From assembly GCA_030123605.1 (NCBI GenBank), contig CP126123.1:1654001-1718000 (forward strand): DNA of 64,000 bases, written 5' to 3'. This DNA is from Nitrospira sp. (lineage in GTDB: Bacteria > Nitrospirota > Nitrospiria > Nitrospirales > Nitrospiraceae). Numbering within the stretch: position 1 is the first letter of the stretch; each line of letters starts with the position of its first letter. Under the pieces are notes generated by a model. The model was not told where the DNA came from. It made no database searches and saw only the letters and a list, made by a program, of their open reading frames with translations. Both the position numbers and the translations under genes were made by a program. Of this stretch, positions 44,234-52,576 are shown piece after piece.

Positions 44234-44767
44234 GTCGCCCTCCCCTTTCTTTTTATCCTGAATGGCTGCAATAACCCGCACGAACTTGCTCAACAATCCA
44301 CTCAACGCATAGACCACACCGCGTATCGGGCCCTGCATGGCCGACAGCAACATGGCAATGAGCACTTCCCTCTTGGGTAACTGAGCAATCGCGGCAAGAT
44401 CCGCGGCCTGCACCAGCTTCCCTTCCAACACCCCGACCGTCACCTTGATCTTTTCAGCCCGTTTTTCACCCTGAATAAAGTCCCGGATGATTTTCGCCGG
44501 AAGCACCGGATCGTCGTATCCGATCACCAGGCCCGTGGGCCCCTTGAAATGGCCCTTCGCATCGACGAGGCTCGTACCCTCCGACGCACGGGCGGCCAGC
44601 GTATTCTTGACCACGCAATACTCGGCCTTGACGCCGCGTAACTGCCTGCGCAACTCGGTCATTTGATTGACGGGCAATCCGGCACACTCCGTCAGAATAG
44701 CCAAGCGGGCGCGACCGAACTTCTCCGTCAACTCCGCGATCGCTGCTGCCTTCTCTTCTTTCTTCAT
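43835..44767 (-). CDS. rplJ-rplL: In-frame fusion of ribosomal proteins L10 and L7/L12
   Basis: One open frame of 310 aa contains all of L10 (residues 1-178: [17 protein letters not shown]..; [33 protein letters not shown]) and then all of L7/L12 (179-310), with no stop codon between. L10 and L7/L12 together form the flexible ribosomal stalk that recruits translation GTPases, normally with two or three L7/L12 dimers per L10. A fused protein cannot alone give that ratio. The rplL ATG at 44233 keeps a very strong ribosome site (GGGGAGG), so free L7/L12 is probably also made. A base indel in the purine-rich junction (sequencing or assembly error) would restore separate genes and must be considered. 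Confidence 0.8.
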   Translation of the reverse strand: MKKEEKAAAIAELTEKFGRARLAILTECAGLPVNQMTELRRQLRGVKAEYCVVKNTLAARASEGTSLVDAKGHFKGPTGLVIGYDDPVLPAKIIRDFIQGEKRAEKIKVTVGVLEGKLVQAADLAAIAQLPKREVLIAMLLSAMQGPIRGVVYALSGLLSKFVRVIAAIQDKKKGEGDMSAAGTKLSQDELIKAIEGMSVLELAELVKGLETRFGVTAAAPVAVAAPAGGGAAAAPAEEKTSFDVILVSAPADKKIQVIKVVRELTSLGLKEAKDLVEGAPKPVKAGVTKEESDTMKKKLEESGAKVEIK

Positions 44768-44781
44768 GCCTTTCCCCTTAC

Positions 44782-44801
44782 TGAGAACCTCTCCGTTCTC
44801 A
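44782..44801 (-). promoter_or_regulatory. Hairpin at the rplA-rplJ junction
   Basis: TGAGAAC (44782-44788) pairs with GTTCTCA (44795-44801) around a 6-nt loop (7-bp stem on the minus strand). It includes the rplA stop codon and ends 15 nt before the rplJ ATG. In many bacteria L10 with L12 represses translation by binding this leader; this hairpin is a small candidate for such a site. Confidence 0.4.
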
Positions 44802-45491
44802 ACTCCACAACTTCGACAAGGCCACAGGATCCAGCTTCACGCCTGGCCCCATGGTACTCGACATTGTCACGCTCTTGAGATATCGGCCCTTACAGGACGA
44901 TGGCTTGGCCTTTACGACCGACTCCAACACCGCATGCGCATTGTCGTAGAGTTTTTGGGCATCGAACGACACCTTGCCGACCGGCACCTGCACGATCCCG
45001 GCTTTCTCGACCTTGAACTCAACGCGCCCCTTGCGGATCTCGTTCACGGCCTTGCCGACTTCGAACGTCACCGTCCCGGTTTTGGGATTGGGCATCAGGC
45101 CACGAGGCCCGAGCACTTTTCCGAGCTTACCGACGGAGGCCATCAGATCGGGCGTGGAGATCGCACAATCGAATTCCATCCACCCACCCTTGATCTTCTC
45201 CATCAAATCGTCCGACCCCACGAAATCGGCTCCGGCCTGCCGCGCCTCCTGCTCCTTCTCGCCCTTAGCGAACACGAGGACGCGGAGCTTCTTTCCGGTA
45301 CCGTGCGGCAATGCGGTCGTGCCGCGCACCATTTGATCCGATCGCTTCGGATCGATCCCCAATCGAATCGCCAAATCGACGGATTCATCATACTTGGCGA
45401 ATGCCGCCTGCTTGACCGCCTCGACGGCCTCTTTCAATCCGTAAAACCTGGGCTCGATCTTTTCCTGAGCCGCAGCCAACTTCTTTCCCAT
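44799..45491 (-). CDS. rplA: 50S ribosomal protein L1
   Basis: The product is 230 aa. L1 forms the mobile stalk that releases E-site tRNA and represses its own operon in many bacteria. Motifs are [40 protein letters not shown] and [16 protein letters not shown]. Normal length. It lies 44 nt from rplK and 31 nt from rplJ. Confidence 0.98.
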   Translation of the reverse strand: MGKKLAAAQEKIEPRFYGLKEAVEAVKQAAFAKYDESVDLAIRLGIDPKRSDQMVRGTTALPHGTGKKLRVLVFAKGEKEQEARQAGADFVGSDDLMEKIKGGWMEFDCAISTPDLMASVGKLGKVLGPRGLMPNPKTGTVTFEVGKAVNEIRKGRVEFKVEKAGIVQVPVGKVSFDAQKLYDNAHAVLESVVKAKPSSCKGRYLKSVTMSSTMGPGVKLDPVALSKLWS

Positions 45492-45535
45492 ACCGCTACT
45501 CCTTCACCTCTGCCAGAGGTTCACTCCGCAAAAAC

Positions 45536-45958
45536 TTACTGGACGGTAATACCCATACTGCGCGCAGTGCCTTGAATGATCTTGATGGCACCCTCAAGAT
45601 CGGCCGCATTCAGGTCGGACAATTTCTTTTGTGCGATCTCGCGAACCTGAGCCTGGCTGACCTTTCCCACTTTATCCTTGTGCGGCACCCCGGACCCCTT
45701 GATGATCCCGGCGGCCTTCTTGAGCAGATCGGACGCCGGAGGCGTCTTCATGATGAAGGTAAAGCTCCGATCCTTGTAAACCGTAATGATCACCGGGATG
45801 ATGCTATCCCCGTCCTTCTGCGTTTTCGCATTGAACTGTTTGCAGAATTCCATGATGTTCACGCCGTGCTGCCCCAACGACGGGCCAACAGGCGGCGCAG
45901 GGTTGGCCTTGCCGGCCGGAATCTGCAATTTAATCTGTGCGGATACTTCCTTGGCCAT
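45536..45958 (-). CDS. rplK: 50S ribosomal protein L11
   Basis: The product is 140 aa. The N-terminal domain ([38 protein letters not shown]) contacts elongation factors and RelA; the C-terminal domain ([23 protein letters not shown]) binds the 23S GTPase-associated region, the thiostrepton site. Normal length. A repeat string fills the gap to nusG. Confidence 0.98.
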   Translation of the reverse strand: MAKEVSAQIKLQIPAGKANPAPPVGPSLGQHGVNIMEFCKQFNAKTQKDGDSIIPVIITVYKDRSFTFIMKTPPASDLLKKAAGIIKGSGVPHKDKVGKVSQAQVREIAQKKLSDLNAADLEGAIKIIQGTARSMGITVQ

Positions 45959-45970
45959 AACTTCACTCCG

Positions 45971-46046
45971 TTCAGAATTCTGAATTATGAATGCGCAATT
46001 CTGAGTGGCGAAACTTCCAATTCAGAATTCACAATTCCTAATTCAC
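45971..46046. repeat. AT-rich GAATTCTGAATT-type repeat string between nusG and rplK
   Basis: The 94-bp gap is made of degenerate copies of words such as TTCAGAATT, GAATTATGAA and AATTCACAATT, partly as inverted repeats (CAGAATTCTG is a perfect palindrome). The base composition is far more AT-rich than its surroundings. It looks like an inserted or expanded intergenic repeat. No promoter with good spacing is seen in it. Confidence 0.65.
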
Positions 46047-46052
46047 CATTGG

Positions 46053-46592
46053 CTAAATGCGCTCTACCTGCAAAAACCCCAACTCGACCGGCGTGGACCG
46101 GCCAAAGATACTCACAAAGACCTTTACGCGACTATGATCGGCATCCACTTCATCCACCGCTCCATTGAAGCCCAAGAACGGACCGTCCACGATCCGAACA
46201 TTGTCGCCCTTGATGAACCGAACCTGTTCGCGCGGCCCCGCGGCACCGGCATCCACCTGCTTCAGCAACGACTCGACTTCCTCCGGCGAGAGCGGTGTCG
46301 GTTGCGCCCCTCCCCCGACGAACCCCGTCACCTTGGGTGTTTCCTTGATCATCTGCAACGTTTCATCGGCCAACGGCGACTCCAACTCGATCAGGACATA
46401 ACCGGGGAAAAACTTGCGTCGGGAGGTGCGTCGCTTACCGTCCTTGATCTCAATCACATCCTCTGTCGGAACCAAGACCTGCCCGAGTCGTTCGGCGAAC
46501 CCCATCTGGTTGGCTCGTTCCAAGAGACTGACCTTCACGCGGCCTTCAAATCCCGCATAGGTGTGGATGACGTACCAGTTCTTATTACTCAT
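46053..46592 (-). CDS. nusG: Transcription termination/antitermination factor NusG
   Basis: The product is 179 aa. The N-terminal NGN domain (NKNWYVIHTYAGFEGRVKVSLLERA; FFPGYVLIEL) binds RNA polymerase. The C-terminal KOW domain (GDNVRIVDGPFLGFNGAVDEVD) binds Rho or ribosomal protein S10. Length is normal and the order secE-nusG-rplK is conserved. Confidence 0.98.
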   Translation of the reverse strand: MSNKNWYVIHTYAGFEGRVKVSLLERANQMGFAERLGQVLVPTEDVIEIKDGKRRTSRRKFFPGYVLIELESPLADETLQMIKETPKVTGFVGGGAQPTPLSPEEVESLLKQVDAGAAGPREQVRFIKGDNVRIVDGPFLGFNGAVDEVDADHSRVKVFVSIFGRSTPVELGFLQVERI

Positions 46593-46665
46593 TATCTCCT
46601 CTCAGCTGAACATCCAGCATCGTATCGTCCGGGCGACGCCGGAGCTGCCCAACCGTACCGCACCA

Positions 46666-46860
46666 CTAAATGACCTTGCGCATCAGCCAACCCAGGACGG
46701 AATCCATCAATGACAGATACAAGGACATGAGTATGCAGAACACAATCACGACCGTCGTGGCACCGATCGTTTCCGCCCTCGTCGGGAACGACACTTTCTT
46801 CAGTTCGCCGCGGACACCCTCGATGAACTCTCGAACCGACGCGATCAATCGCTGAAACAC
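46666..46860 (-). CDS. secE: Preprotein translocase subunit SecE
   Basis: The product is 64 aa, the short one-helix form. An amphipathic N-terminal stretch (FIEGVRGELKKVSFPTRAETIGATTVVIV) leads into one membrane helix. SecE clamps the SecY channel. The 168-bp gap to tRNA-Trp holds no clear promoter, so it may be read from upstream. Confidence 0.96.
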   Translation of the reverse strand: MFQRLIASVREFIEGVRGELKKVSFPTRAETIGATTVVIVFCILMSLYLSLMDSVLGWLMRKVI

Positions 46861-47028
46861 GATGACATCCTCTCTGCCTTCAGACCTTTATCATCCGGCC
46901 GCCGAACAACCGCCGCGAACCATGCCCGCGATGCCTTTTCACACAATAAGAATCAACCGAATTTCTCAAAAGCATGCATCCCGTCGCCAAGAACTATCGT
47001 GACGACTCTTGGCCGAGCAAGTTCGGTT

Positions 47029-47103
47029 TGGCAGGGGCACTAGGATTTGAACCTAGACTCTCGGTTTTGGAGACCGATGTGCTGCCGTTGACACCATGCC
47101 CCT
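47029..47103 (-). tRNA. tRNA-Trp (CCA anticodon)
   Basis: The 75-nt gene starts AGGGGCA and ends TGCCCCT-G-CCA, with CCA encoded. The anticodon loop CTCCAAA carries CCA and reads UGG. The T-arm AGGTTCAAATCC-type loop is normal. It lies between rpmG and secE, its common place in bacteria. A conserved trailer (about 47012-47028) follows. Confidence 0.97.
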
Positions 47104-47112
47104 ATCCACAAT

Positions 47113-47262
47113 TCACTTCACTTCCTTATGGGCGCTGTGTTTCCGGCAAAACTTACAGAACTTATTCCGCTCCAACCGATCCGGATCGTTCTTCTTGTTT
47201 TTTCGGGTCGTGTAGTTCCGCTGCTTGCAGACCGTACAGGCCAAATCGATGATGTCTCGCAT
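47113..47262 (-). CDS. rpmG: 50S ribosomal protein L33, zinc-type
   Basis: The product is 49 aa from the ATG at 47262 (GGGAG 7 nt upstream). It has C9, C12, C36 and C39 as zinc ligands ([32 protein letters not shown]). L33 sits near the E site of the large subunit. It lies between tuf and tRNA-Trp, the usual tuf-rpmG-secE-nusG neighbourhood. Confidence 0.97.
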   Translation of the reverse strand: MRDIIDLACTVCKQRNYTTRKNKKNDPDRLERNKFCKFCRKHSAHKEVK

Positions 47263-47277
47263 CGCAATACTCCCAAA

Positions 47278-47291
47278 CTGTCAGCTGACAG
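47278..47291. repeat. 14-bp perfect palindrome between tuf2 and rpmG
   Basis: CTGTCAGCTGACAG is fully self-complementary and is followed by the related words CTTTCAGCGTCAGG. It fills part of the 38-bp spacer between the tuf2 stop and rpmG. It may be another member of the short-word repeats in this block. Confidence 0.5.
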
Positions 47292-47300
47292 CTTTCAGCG

Positions 47301-48506
47301 TCAGGCTAAGATTTCCGTGACGACGCCGGAGCCGACGGTCTTGCCGCCCTCGCGCACGGCGAAGCGCAACCCCTGGTCCATCGCGATCGGGCTGATCAAC
47401 TCCCCCGTCACTGTCACATTGTCCCCCGGCATCACCATCTCCACCCCCGGATTCAACGTCACCACCCCCGTCACGTCCGTCGTCCGGAAGTAGAACTGCG
47501 GCCGGTACCCGTTGAAGAACGGCGTATGCCGCCCCCCCTCTTCCTTCGTCAGCACATAGATCTCCGCCTTGAACTTCGTATGCGGCGTGATGCTCTTCGG
47601 CTTCGCCAGCACCATCCCCCGCTCCACATCTTCCTTCTTCGTCCCCCGCAACAGCACCCCGATGTTGTCCCCCGCCTGCCCCTCGTCGAGCACCTTGCGG
47701 AACATTTCCACCCCTGTCACCACCGTGCTCTGCGTCGGCGTCAACCCCACGATCTCGATCTCGTCCCCCACCTTCACAATACCCCGCTCGCACCGCCCCG
47801 TTACGACCGTCCCCCGTCCGCTGATCGTGAACACATCTTCGATCGGCATCAAGAACGGCTTGTCGATCGCCCGCGTCGGTGTCGGAATGTAGGTGTCGAT
47901 GGCCTCCAATAACTTCAGGATCGACGGCACCCCCAACGGCCCCTGATCCCCTTCCATCGCCTTCAAGGCCGACCCCTGAATGATGGGAATCTTGTCGCCC
48001 GGAAACTCATACTTGGTCAGCAGCTCCCGCACCTCCAGCTCCACCAGGTCCAGCAACTCCTTGTCGTCCACCTTGTCCGCCTTGTTCAGGAACACGACGA
48101 TGTAGGGCACCCCCACCTGCCGGGCCAACAAAATGTGCTCCCGGGTCTGCGGCATGGGGCCGTCGGCAGCGCTCACCACCAGAATCGCTCCGTCCATCTG
48201 CGCGGCGCCGGTGATCATGTTCTTCACATAATCGGCGTGGCCCGGGCAGTCAACGTGCGCATAGTGCCGGTGGTCCGTCTCGTATTCCACGTGACTGATC
48301 GCGATGGTCATGATCTTGGTCGCATCCCGCCGCCCCTGACTCTCCGAGGCCTTCGCCACCTCGTCGTAACTGACGAACTTCGCCATCCCCCGCTCCGAGC
48401 AGATCTTGGTCAACGCACTCGTCAGCGTCGTCTTCCCATGGTCCACGTGCCCGATCGTCCCGATGTTCACGTGGGGCTTTCGCCGCTCAAATTTCGCCTT
48501 CGCCAT
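47301..48506 (-). CDS. tuf: Elongation factor Tu, copy 2 (tRNA-tufB position)
   Basis: The product is 401 aa and identical in protein to the copy at 31050-32255. The DNA matches copy 1 from the start codon to about 47323, an apparent run of ~1184 identical bases on visual comparison. Only the last codons differ, and silently. The ribosome site (AAAAGGGG upstream) and the spacer differ from copy 1. It sits behind three tRNA genes and before rpmG, like tufB of E. coli, and is probably expressed from the promoter at 49316-49344. Confidence 0.98.
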   Translation of the reverse strand: MAKAKFERRKPHVNIGTIGHVDHGKTTLTSALTKICSERGMAKFVSYDEVAKASESQGRRDATKIMTIAISHVEYETDHRHYAHVDCPGHADYVKNMITGAAQMDGAILVVSAADGPMPQTREHILLARQVGVPYIVVFLNKADKVDDKELLDLVELEVRELLTKYEFPGDKIPIIQGSALKAMEGDQGPLGVPSILKLLEAIDTYIPTPTRAIDKPFLMPIEDVFTISGRGTVVTGRCERGIVKVGDEIEIVGLTPTQSTVVTGVEMFRKVLDEGQAGDNIGVLLRGTKKEDVERGMVLAKPKSITPHTKFKAEIYVLTKEEGGRHTPFFNGYRPQFYFRTTDVTGVVTLNPGVEMVMPGDNVTVTGELISPIAMDQGLRFAVREGGKTVGSGVVTEILA

Positions 48507-48589
48507 GATTCACCCCTTTTCTCAAAAATCACTCAAGGTTTTGTCCGGTCGCCCACAATAACTAGGGCTCCGATCGAGCAAGCTTTATT

Positions 48590-48665
48590 TGGAGCCCACG
48601 ACGCGGATCGAACGCGTGACCTCGTCCTTACCAAGGACGTGCTCTACCAACTGAGCTACGTGGGC
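48590..48665 (-). tRNA. tRNA-Thr (GGT anticodon)
   Basis: The 76-nt gene has acceptor GCCCACG/CGTGGGC with T73 and an encoded CCA. The D-arm GCTCAGTTGGTAGAGC and T-arm GTTCGATCC are standard. The anticodon loop TTGGTAA carries GGT. It lies 83 nt before tuf2. Confidence 0.97.
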
Positions 48666-48769
48666 CTTGAACACGTTAGGACCTCTCCCGTTTCCACATC
48701 AGACCCAGAAGAACCGTTCCTCAAGACCGCCGTCGCCGTCTATCCCGTCGCGAATACCTAATGAAAAGC

Positions 48770-48815
48770 GCTCCGGGCCGAACAAGTTCTGTTTACTCCG
48801 GGTCAAACAAGCTCG
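48770..48815 (-). repeat. Imperfect tandem repeat in the tRNA-Gly trailer
   Basis: On the minus strand GAGCTTGTTTGACCCGGAG (48797-48815) is followed by GAACTTGTTCGGCCCGGAG (48771-48789). Both match RCTTGYTYGR followed by a CCGGAG-like tail. Related copies follow tRNA-Trp (near 47012) and tRNA-Thr (near 48572). Confidence 0.55.
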
Positions 48816-48818
48816 GTT

Positions 48819-48893
48819 TGGAGCGGGCGATGGGATTTGAACCCACGACAGCCAGCTTGGAAGGCTGGAACTCTACCACTGAGCTACGCCCGC
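48819..48893 (-). tRNA. tRNA-Gly (TCC anticodon)
   Basis: The 75-nt gene has acceptor GCGGGCG/CGCCCGC with T73 and an encoded CCA. The anticodon loop CTTCCAA carries TCC (reads GGA/GGG). D-arm and T-arm are standard. It is the middle gene of the Tyr-Gly-Thr-tuf cluster known from many bacteria. Confidence 0.97.
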
Positions 48894-49044
48894 CCACGGT
48901 GAACCTACCAATCCTTCTTGACTTGCCGGCGATGCTTCGCCCTGAACAAGCCAGCGCACCATCACACAAGGCATCACGCCCATCAAGGTCATCGCTCGAC
49001 AATCCACGCACCTTCCGCCTGCGTCGGATCGAACCGAGTCGGTT

Positions 49045-49130
49045 TGGTGGGCAGGCAAGGGTTCGAACCTTGGAAGCCATAAGGCAGCAGATTTACAGTC
49101 TGCCCCCTTTGTCCACTTGGGTACCTGCCC
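49045..49130 (-). tRNA. tRNA-Tyr (GTA anticodon)
   Basis: The 86-nt class II tRNA has acceptor GGGCAGG/CCTGCCC with A73 and an encoded CCA. The anticodon loop CTGTAAA carries GTA. The long variable arm (about 49070-49082) is as expected. It is the first gene of the tRNA-tuf cluster. Confidence 0.97.
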
Positions 49131-49315
49131 GTCTGAAGCACGATTCCAAACACGAGTGCACAGCATCTAATCCAGGCAAATCCCTGACCTGAGCGACTTC
49201 ATTCCATAGAGACTTCGAAGAATGAAAGTAAGCCCCACCATGCACAGCTCTCCAGCGGAATGACGAGGCTGGACTGCTGATGAAATGAGGATTGGCCAGG
49301 CTTCGAAAGCAGCAG

Positions 49316-49344
49316 ATTTTATTTGTGCCGTGCTCCATTGTCAA
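49316..49344 (-). promoter_or_regulatory. Strong sigma-70 promoter of the tRNA-tuf-secE-nusG block
   Basis: On the minus strand TTGACA (49339-49344), 17 nt, TAAAAT (49316-49321): 11 of 12 consensus positions. It lies 23 nt past the stop of the HExxH gene and about 180 nt before tRNA-Tyr, leaving a long 5' leader with no gene I can support. Confidence 0.8.
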
Positions 49345-49367
49345 GAGGGTATGTTCTATGCAGGACC

Positions 49368-50300
49368 TTAGGGATTCGAAGGTGCTGGGCAAGCGCCACG
49401 CGTGGCGGGAACAGCCTTGGTACGATTCGCCACTTGTTCTGCCTGGCGAATCAGCTCCGAGGAGCTGCCGAGCGCCTCCCTCATGAGAACGGTCAGTTCT
49501 GGAGCGGAAAGTCGAAATTCTGACGCCAAAAACCGTTTGCGCGCCACAACCTTTTCTGCCGGATCTTCCGGTTCATAATAACCCCTCAAGTCTGCGTCCT
49601 GTTCTGCCTTTTCCAATCGCGCCAACCAACCAGGCAAAGTGGAAGACTTGCCGGATGACTTACGATCGCGCGATCCCTTCTTCTCCAACTCCAATTGCGT
49701 CCATACGGCCCATCCAATGAACACGGCCCACGTTTCATTCAACACTTCCCAAGATTCCGTTTCACTGAGAAACCGTTCCTCTTTCTGATCTCTCTTTTGG
49801 ACCACCGGCGTGATGAGTACCTGCTGGTAACGACATCGTTGTTGCTCACGGGCGAAAGCCATCAACGACGCTCCTGTCGCCTCATTCGCTTGCTCGAGGA
49901 AATCCATATAGGCATGGAACAGTTCATGATACAGCGTCTCCAACTCCTTGCTCGTCAACCGCCCGAGCGGCCGCAGGGTCCGCCCGGCCGCATTTAGCGA
50001 CAGAGACCGATTCAACACCATGCGATGTTCTTTGGGATGATATTCCGCGGCAAACGCATGCAAATCCTCGAACTCAAAGATCACGAATTGAGGAGGAATC
50101 TGCTCGAGGAACCGCGTCGGAAGGTTGAGCGTTTTCGCTTCCGACACCAGCGTGAGCCAGAGTCGTGAAGTTTCCGGAAGGACAGCGGAAGGTTCAGCTC
50201 TCACTGAGCCCGGCAATGCCCACCCCGACAACAGACCGATCAGGAACACCAGGGCAAAGGCCACCCGCACACCACCGACATATGAAGGAGCAACTCGCAT
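49368..50300 (-). CDS. Secreted protein with HExxH metallopeptidase-like motif, unknown family
   Basis: The product is 310 aa. Residues ~10-35 form a signal peptide (VAFALVFLIGLLSGWALPGSVRAEP). HELFHAYMDF near residue 128 is an HExxH zinc-protease signature; a glutamate-rich helix after it (FLSETESWEVLNETWAVFIGWAVW, about 180-205) could supply the third ligand. The C-terminal third is charged and helical. I do not recognise a named family. It is convergent with nothing and stands alone between the helicase and the tRNA cluster. Peptidase activity is inferred only from the motif. Confidence 0.7.
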   Translation of the reverse strand: MRVAPSYVGGVRVAFALVFLIGLLSGWALPGSVRAEPSAVLPETSRLWLTLVSEAKTLNLPTRFLEQIPPQFVIFEFEDLHAFAAEYHPKEHRMVLNRSLSLNAAGRTLRPLGRLTSKELETLYHELFHAYMDFLEQANEATGASLMAFAREQQRCRYQQVLITPVVQKRDQKEERFLSETESWEVLNETWAVFIGWAVWTQLELEKKGSRDRKSSGKSSTLPGWLARLEKAEQDADLRGYYEPEDPAEKVVARKRFLASEFRLSAPELTVLMREALGSSSELIRQAEQVANRTKAVPATRGACPAPSNP

Positions 50301-50392
50301 GGCCGAACCGGGATAGAGGCGAATCGTTGGAGCTTGTCCTGCCCTACCAGGTAAGAGCGAACGGTCTACGCAGAGCGGTCACGCCCGCAACC

Positions 50393-52396
50393 CTACTCAT
50401 CGTACACATTGTTTTCTTCAACCAGGGCCAGGGTCTCAAACAGGCGTGGAGACACATGATCCAGAAATCGAGACGGCTTGGACAGCAACATGCCCGAGCT
50501 TTTATCATACACGTTGATCGGATAGGTGAGAAAGAGATAGCGCTTTGCCCGCGTCACCGCAACGTACAACAACCGCCGCTCCTCCTCCAGTTCCTCGTCG
50601 GTATTGAATGAGAACACCGAAGGGAATTTCCCATCTACGATCCAAATGAGAAATACACATTGCCACTCCAGCCCTTTGGCCGAGTGGATCGTCGAGAGTA
50701 CCACCTGTTCATCATCCTGCCCTGCAGGCTCGACCCCGGCTGCGCTGCCGTCGGGCGGCGCCAGCGCCAGGTCGGCCAGGAATTCGGTCAGCCTAGGGTA
50801 ACTCTCTGCGATGGTATGCAGGTGGTCAAGGTCCCGAATCCGTTTCGGATAGTCATCATGGTGATCTTTGAGAATGGGGAGATAATACTCGTAGATTCGG
50901 TTCACCTGTTCGGTCGGACTCAGGCCATCGCTCCCCGAGAGGCCCTCCAGCACCAGCGCCAGATCCTTCAGCCCCTTGCCGGAACGGCCGCCGCTCTCAC
51001 GCAATAGAGGATAGGGATCGTTCGTTCGAACCATGGCCGCCACCAGGTCTTGCGCTTTCTTAGGCCCGACTCCTTCAACCAACATGAGCACGCGATGCCA
51101 ACTGACCGCGTCCCGGGGGTTCACCACTACCCGCAAATGCGCCAATAGGTCTTTCACATGCGCCGCCTCGATGAACTTGATCCCTCCCCGCTTCACGAAC
51201 GGCAACCCGCAACGCGACAGCTCGATCTCCAGATCGAAGGAGTGAAAGCTGGACCGGACGAGCACCGCGATCTCATCGAGCGGGACACCCTCCTCCCGCA
51301 GTTCCAGGATTTTTTGCGCCACGAACCGCGACTGCGCATGTTCCCCGACCGCCTCCACCAACGCCGGCAGCGGCCCGTCCAGCTTGCGCGTGAACAAATG
51401 TTTGGAATATTTCTCCGGCGCCTCTTGAATGATTTCGTTGGCCACACTGAGTATCGGCTGCGTGCTTCGGTAATTTTCCTCGAGCTTGTAAATTGTGGTG
51501 CCGGGAAACCAGGAGGGAAATTCCATGATGTTGCGAAACGTCGCGCCCCGGAAGGCATAGATGGACTGTGAATCGTCTCCGACAACCATGACATTGTCGT
51601 GCGTGGCCGCCAACTGTCGAATGAGTTCGGCCTGGAGACGGTTGGTATCCTGATATTCGTCCACAAGAATGTACCGGAATTGCTGTGAAATGGTCTTCCT
51701 GGTCGGCTCATCCTTGGACAACAGGTCCCGCAACGACACCAGTAAATCGTCATAGTCGAGCAGTTGACGTTGCCGCTTCGCCACCCGATAGGCTTGCTGT
51801 AGTTTTCCCAAGTCATCCAAATGGTCCGCGAAATGAGAGAACTCTTCGAGGACGATCTCATCGAGGCTGCGCAACGTGTTTTCACACTTGCTGTAGATCT
51901 CCGCGATCGTTCCCTTACGCGGGAACCGCTTGTTCTTCTCATTAAGCCCCATGTGCGCGCGCAACAATGCAATGAGGTCCTCGGAGTCGCCGCGATCCAT
52001 GATCGTAAACCCCGGCTCGATCCCGAGCACTCGCCCGTGGCGCCGCAGCAACAGATTGGCGATGGAATGAAACGTGCCGCCCCAAACTCGCCGGCTGCGC
52101 GCTCCGATCAAGGCTTCCGCACGTTCCACCATTTCCTCGGACGCCTTCCGTGTGAAGGTCAATAAGAGAATCTGTGAGGGGTCCACGCCGGAATCGATCA
52201 GATAGGCGACGCGATGAATGAGTGTCCGGGTCTTGCCGCTACCGGCGCCGGCGATGACGAGCGCGGGACCATCGCCAGCCGTGACCGCCGCATACTGCTG
52301 GACGTTGAGCGTCTCGGCATAGTCCAGCGAGAGCTTCGGAGCTCTGTCATGATCCCCGGTCCGTTTGAGAATGTAGGGTTTGACGTCTCGGTTCAT
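50393..52396 (-). CDS. UvrD/Rep/PcrA-type ATP-dependent DNA helicase
   Basis: The product is 667 aa, a superfamily 1A 3'-5' helicase. It shows the Q-motif region LNVQQYAAV, Walker A GAGSGKT (residues 50-56), motif II DEYQDTN (246-252), motif III VVGDDSQSIYAFRGA (about 271-285), motif IV LEENYRST, and motif V/VI region VLSTIHSAKGLEWQ and LLYVAVTRAK. Length is close to Rep/PcrA. It likely acts in repair or replication restart. Which of UvrD, Rep or PcrA it replaces cannot be told from this window. No strong ribosome site precedes the ATG. Confidence 0.93.
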   Translation of the reverse strand: MNRDVKPYILKRTGDHDRAPKLSLDYAETLNVQQYAAVTAGDGPALVIAGAGSGKTRTLIHRVAYLIDSGVDPSQILLLTFTRKASEEMVERAEALIGARSRRVWGGTFHSIANLLLRRHGRVLGIEPGFTIMDRGDSEDLIALLRAHMGLNEKNKRFPRKGTIAEIYSKCENTLRSLDEIVLEEFSHFADHLDDLGKLQQAYRVAKRQRQLLDYDDLLVSLRDLLSKDEPTRKTISQQFRYILVDEYQDTNRLQAELIRQLAATHDNVMVVGDDSQSIYAFRGATFRNIMEFPSWFPGTTIYKLEENYRSTQPILSVANEIIQEAPEKYSKHLFTRKLDGPLPALVEAVGEHAQSRFVAQKILELREEGVPLDEIAVLVRSSFHSFDLEIELSRCGLPFVKRGGIKFIEAAHVKDLLAHLRVVVNPRDAVSWHRVLMLVEGVGPKKAQDLVAAMVRTNDPYPLLRESGGRSGKGLKDLALVLEGLSGSDGLSPTEQVNRIYEYYLPILKDHHDDYPKRIRDLDHLHTIAESYPRLTEFLADLALAPPDGSAAGVEPAGQDDEQVVLSTIHSAKGLEWQCVFLIWIVDGKFPSVFSFNTDEELEEERRLLYVAVTRAKRYLFLTYPINVYDKSSGMLLSKPSRFLDHVSPRLFETLALVEENNVYDE

Positions 52397-52445
52397 GATG
52401 ATGTCCGGATATCAGAGCGTGGTATATGACGGGAGCGGTCGCGCT

Positions 52446-52474
52446 GTATACCATACCACCGGAGACCTTGCAAC
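52446..52474 (-). promoter_or_regulatory. Candidate promoter of the helicase gene
   Basis: On the minus strand TTGCAA (52469-52474), 17 nt, TATACA (52446-52451): 4 of 6 matches in each box. It lies 50 nt upstream of the helicase ATG in the divergent gap. Confidence 0.45.
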
Positions 52475-52524
52475 GACAGAGCGAGCAAGCAGGCCATCGT
52501 GGCCACGCCGAACAGGATCAACAC

Positions 52525-52554
52525 TTGGACCTTGAAATTAGACTTGTATATAAT
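52525..52554 (+). promoter_or_regulatory. Candidate promoter of the 278-aa hypothetical gene
   Basis: A perfect TATAAT (52549-52554) is preceded at 18 nt by a weak TTGGAC (52525-52530). It lies 22 nt before the chosen ATG at 52577, so the 5' leader would be short. Confidence 0.5.
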
Positions 52555-52576
52555 GCCGATCACGCAGAGGAGCCGT

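Noticed and set aside
46861..47028. Possible promoter between tRNA-Trp and secE
   Set aside because: Several TTGA-like boxes occur but none has a matching -10 at 16-18 nt.
49093..49392. 99-codon frame over tRNA-Tyr and its leader
   Set aside because: It crosses a tRNA gene and a strong promoter; composition is not protein-like.
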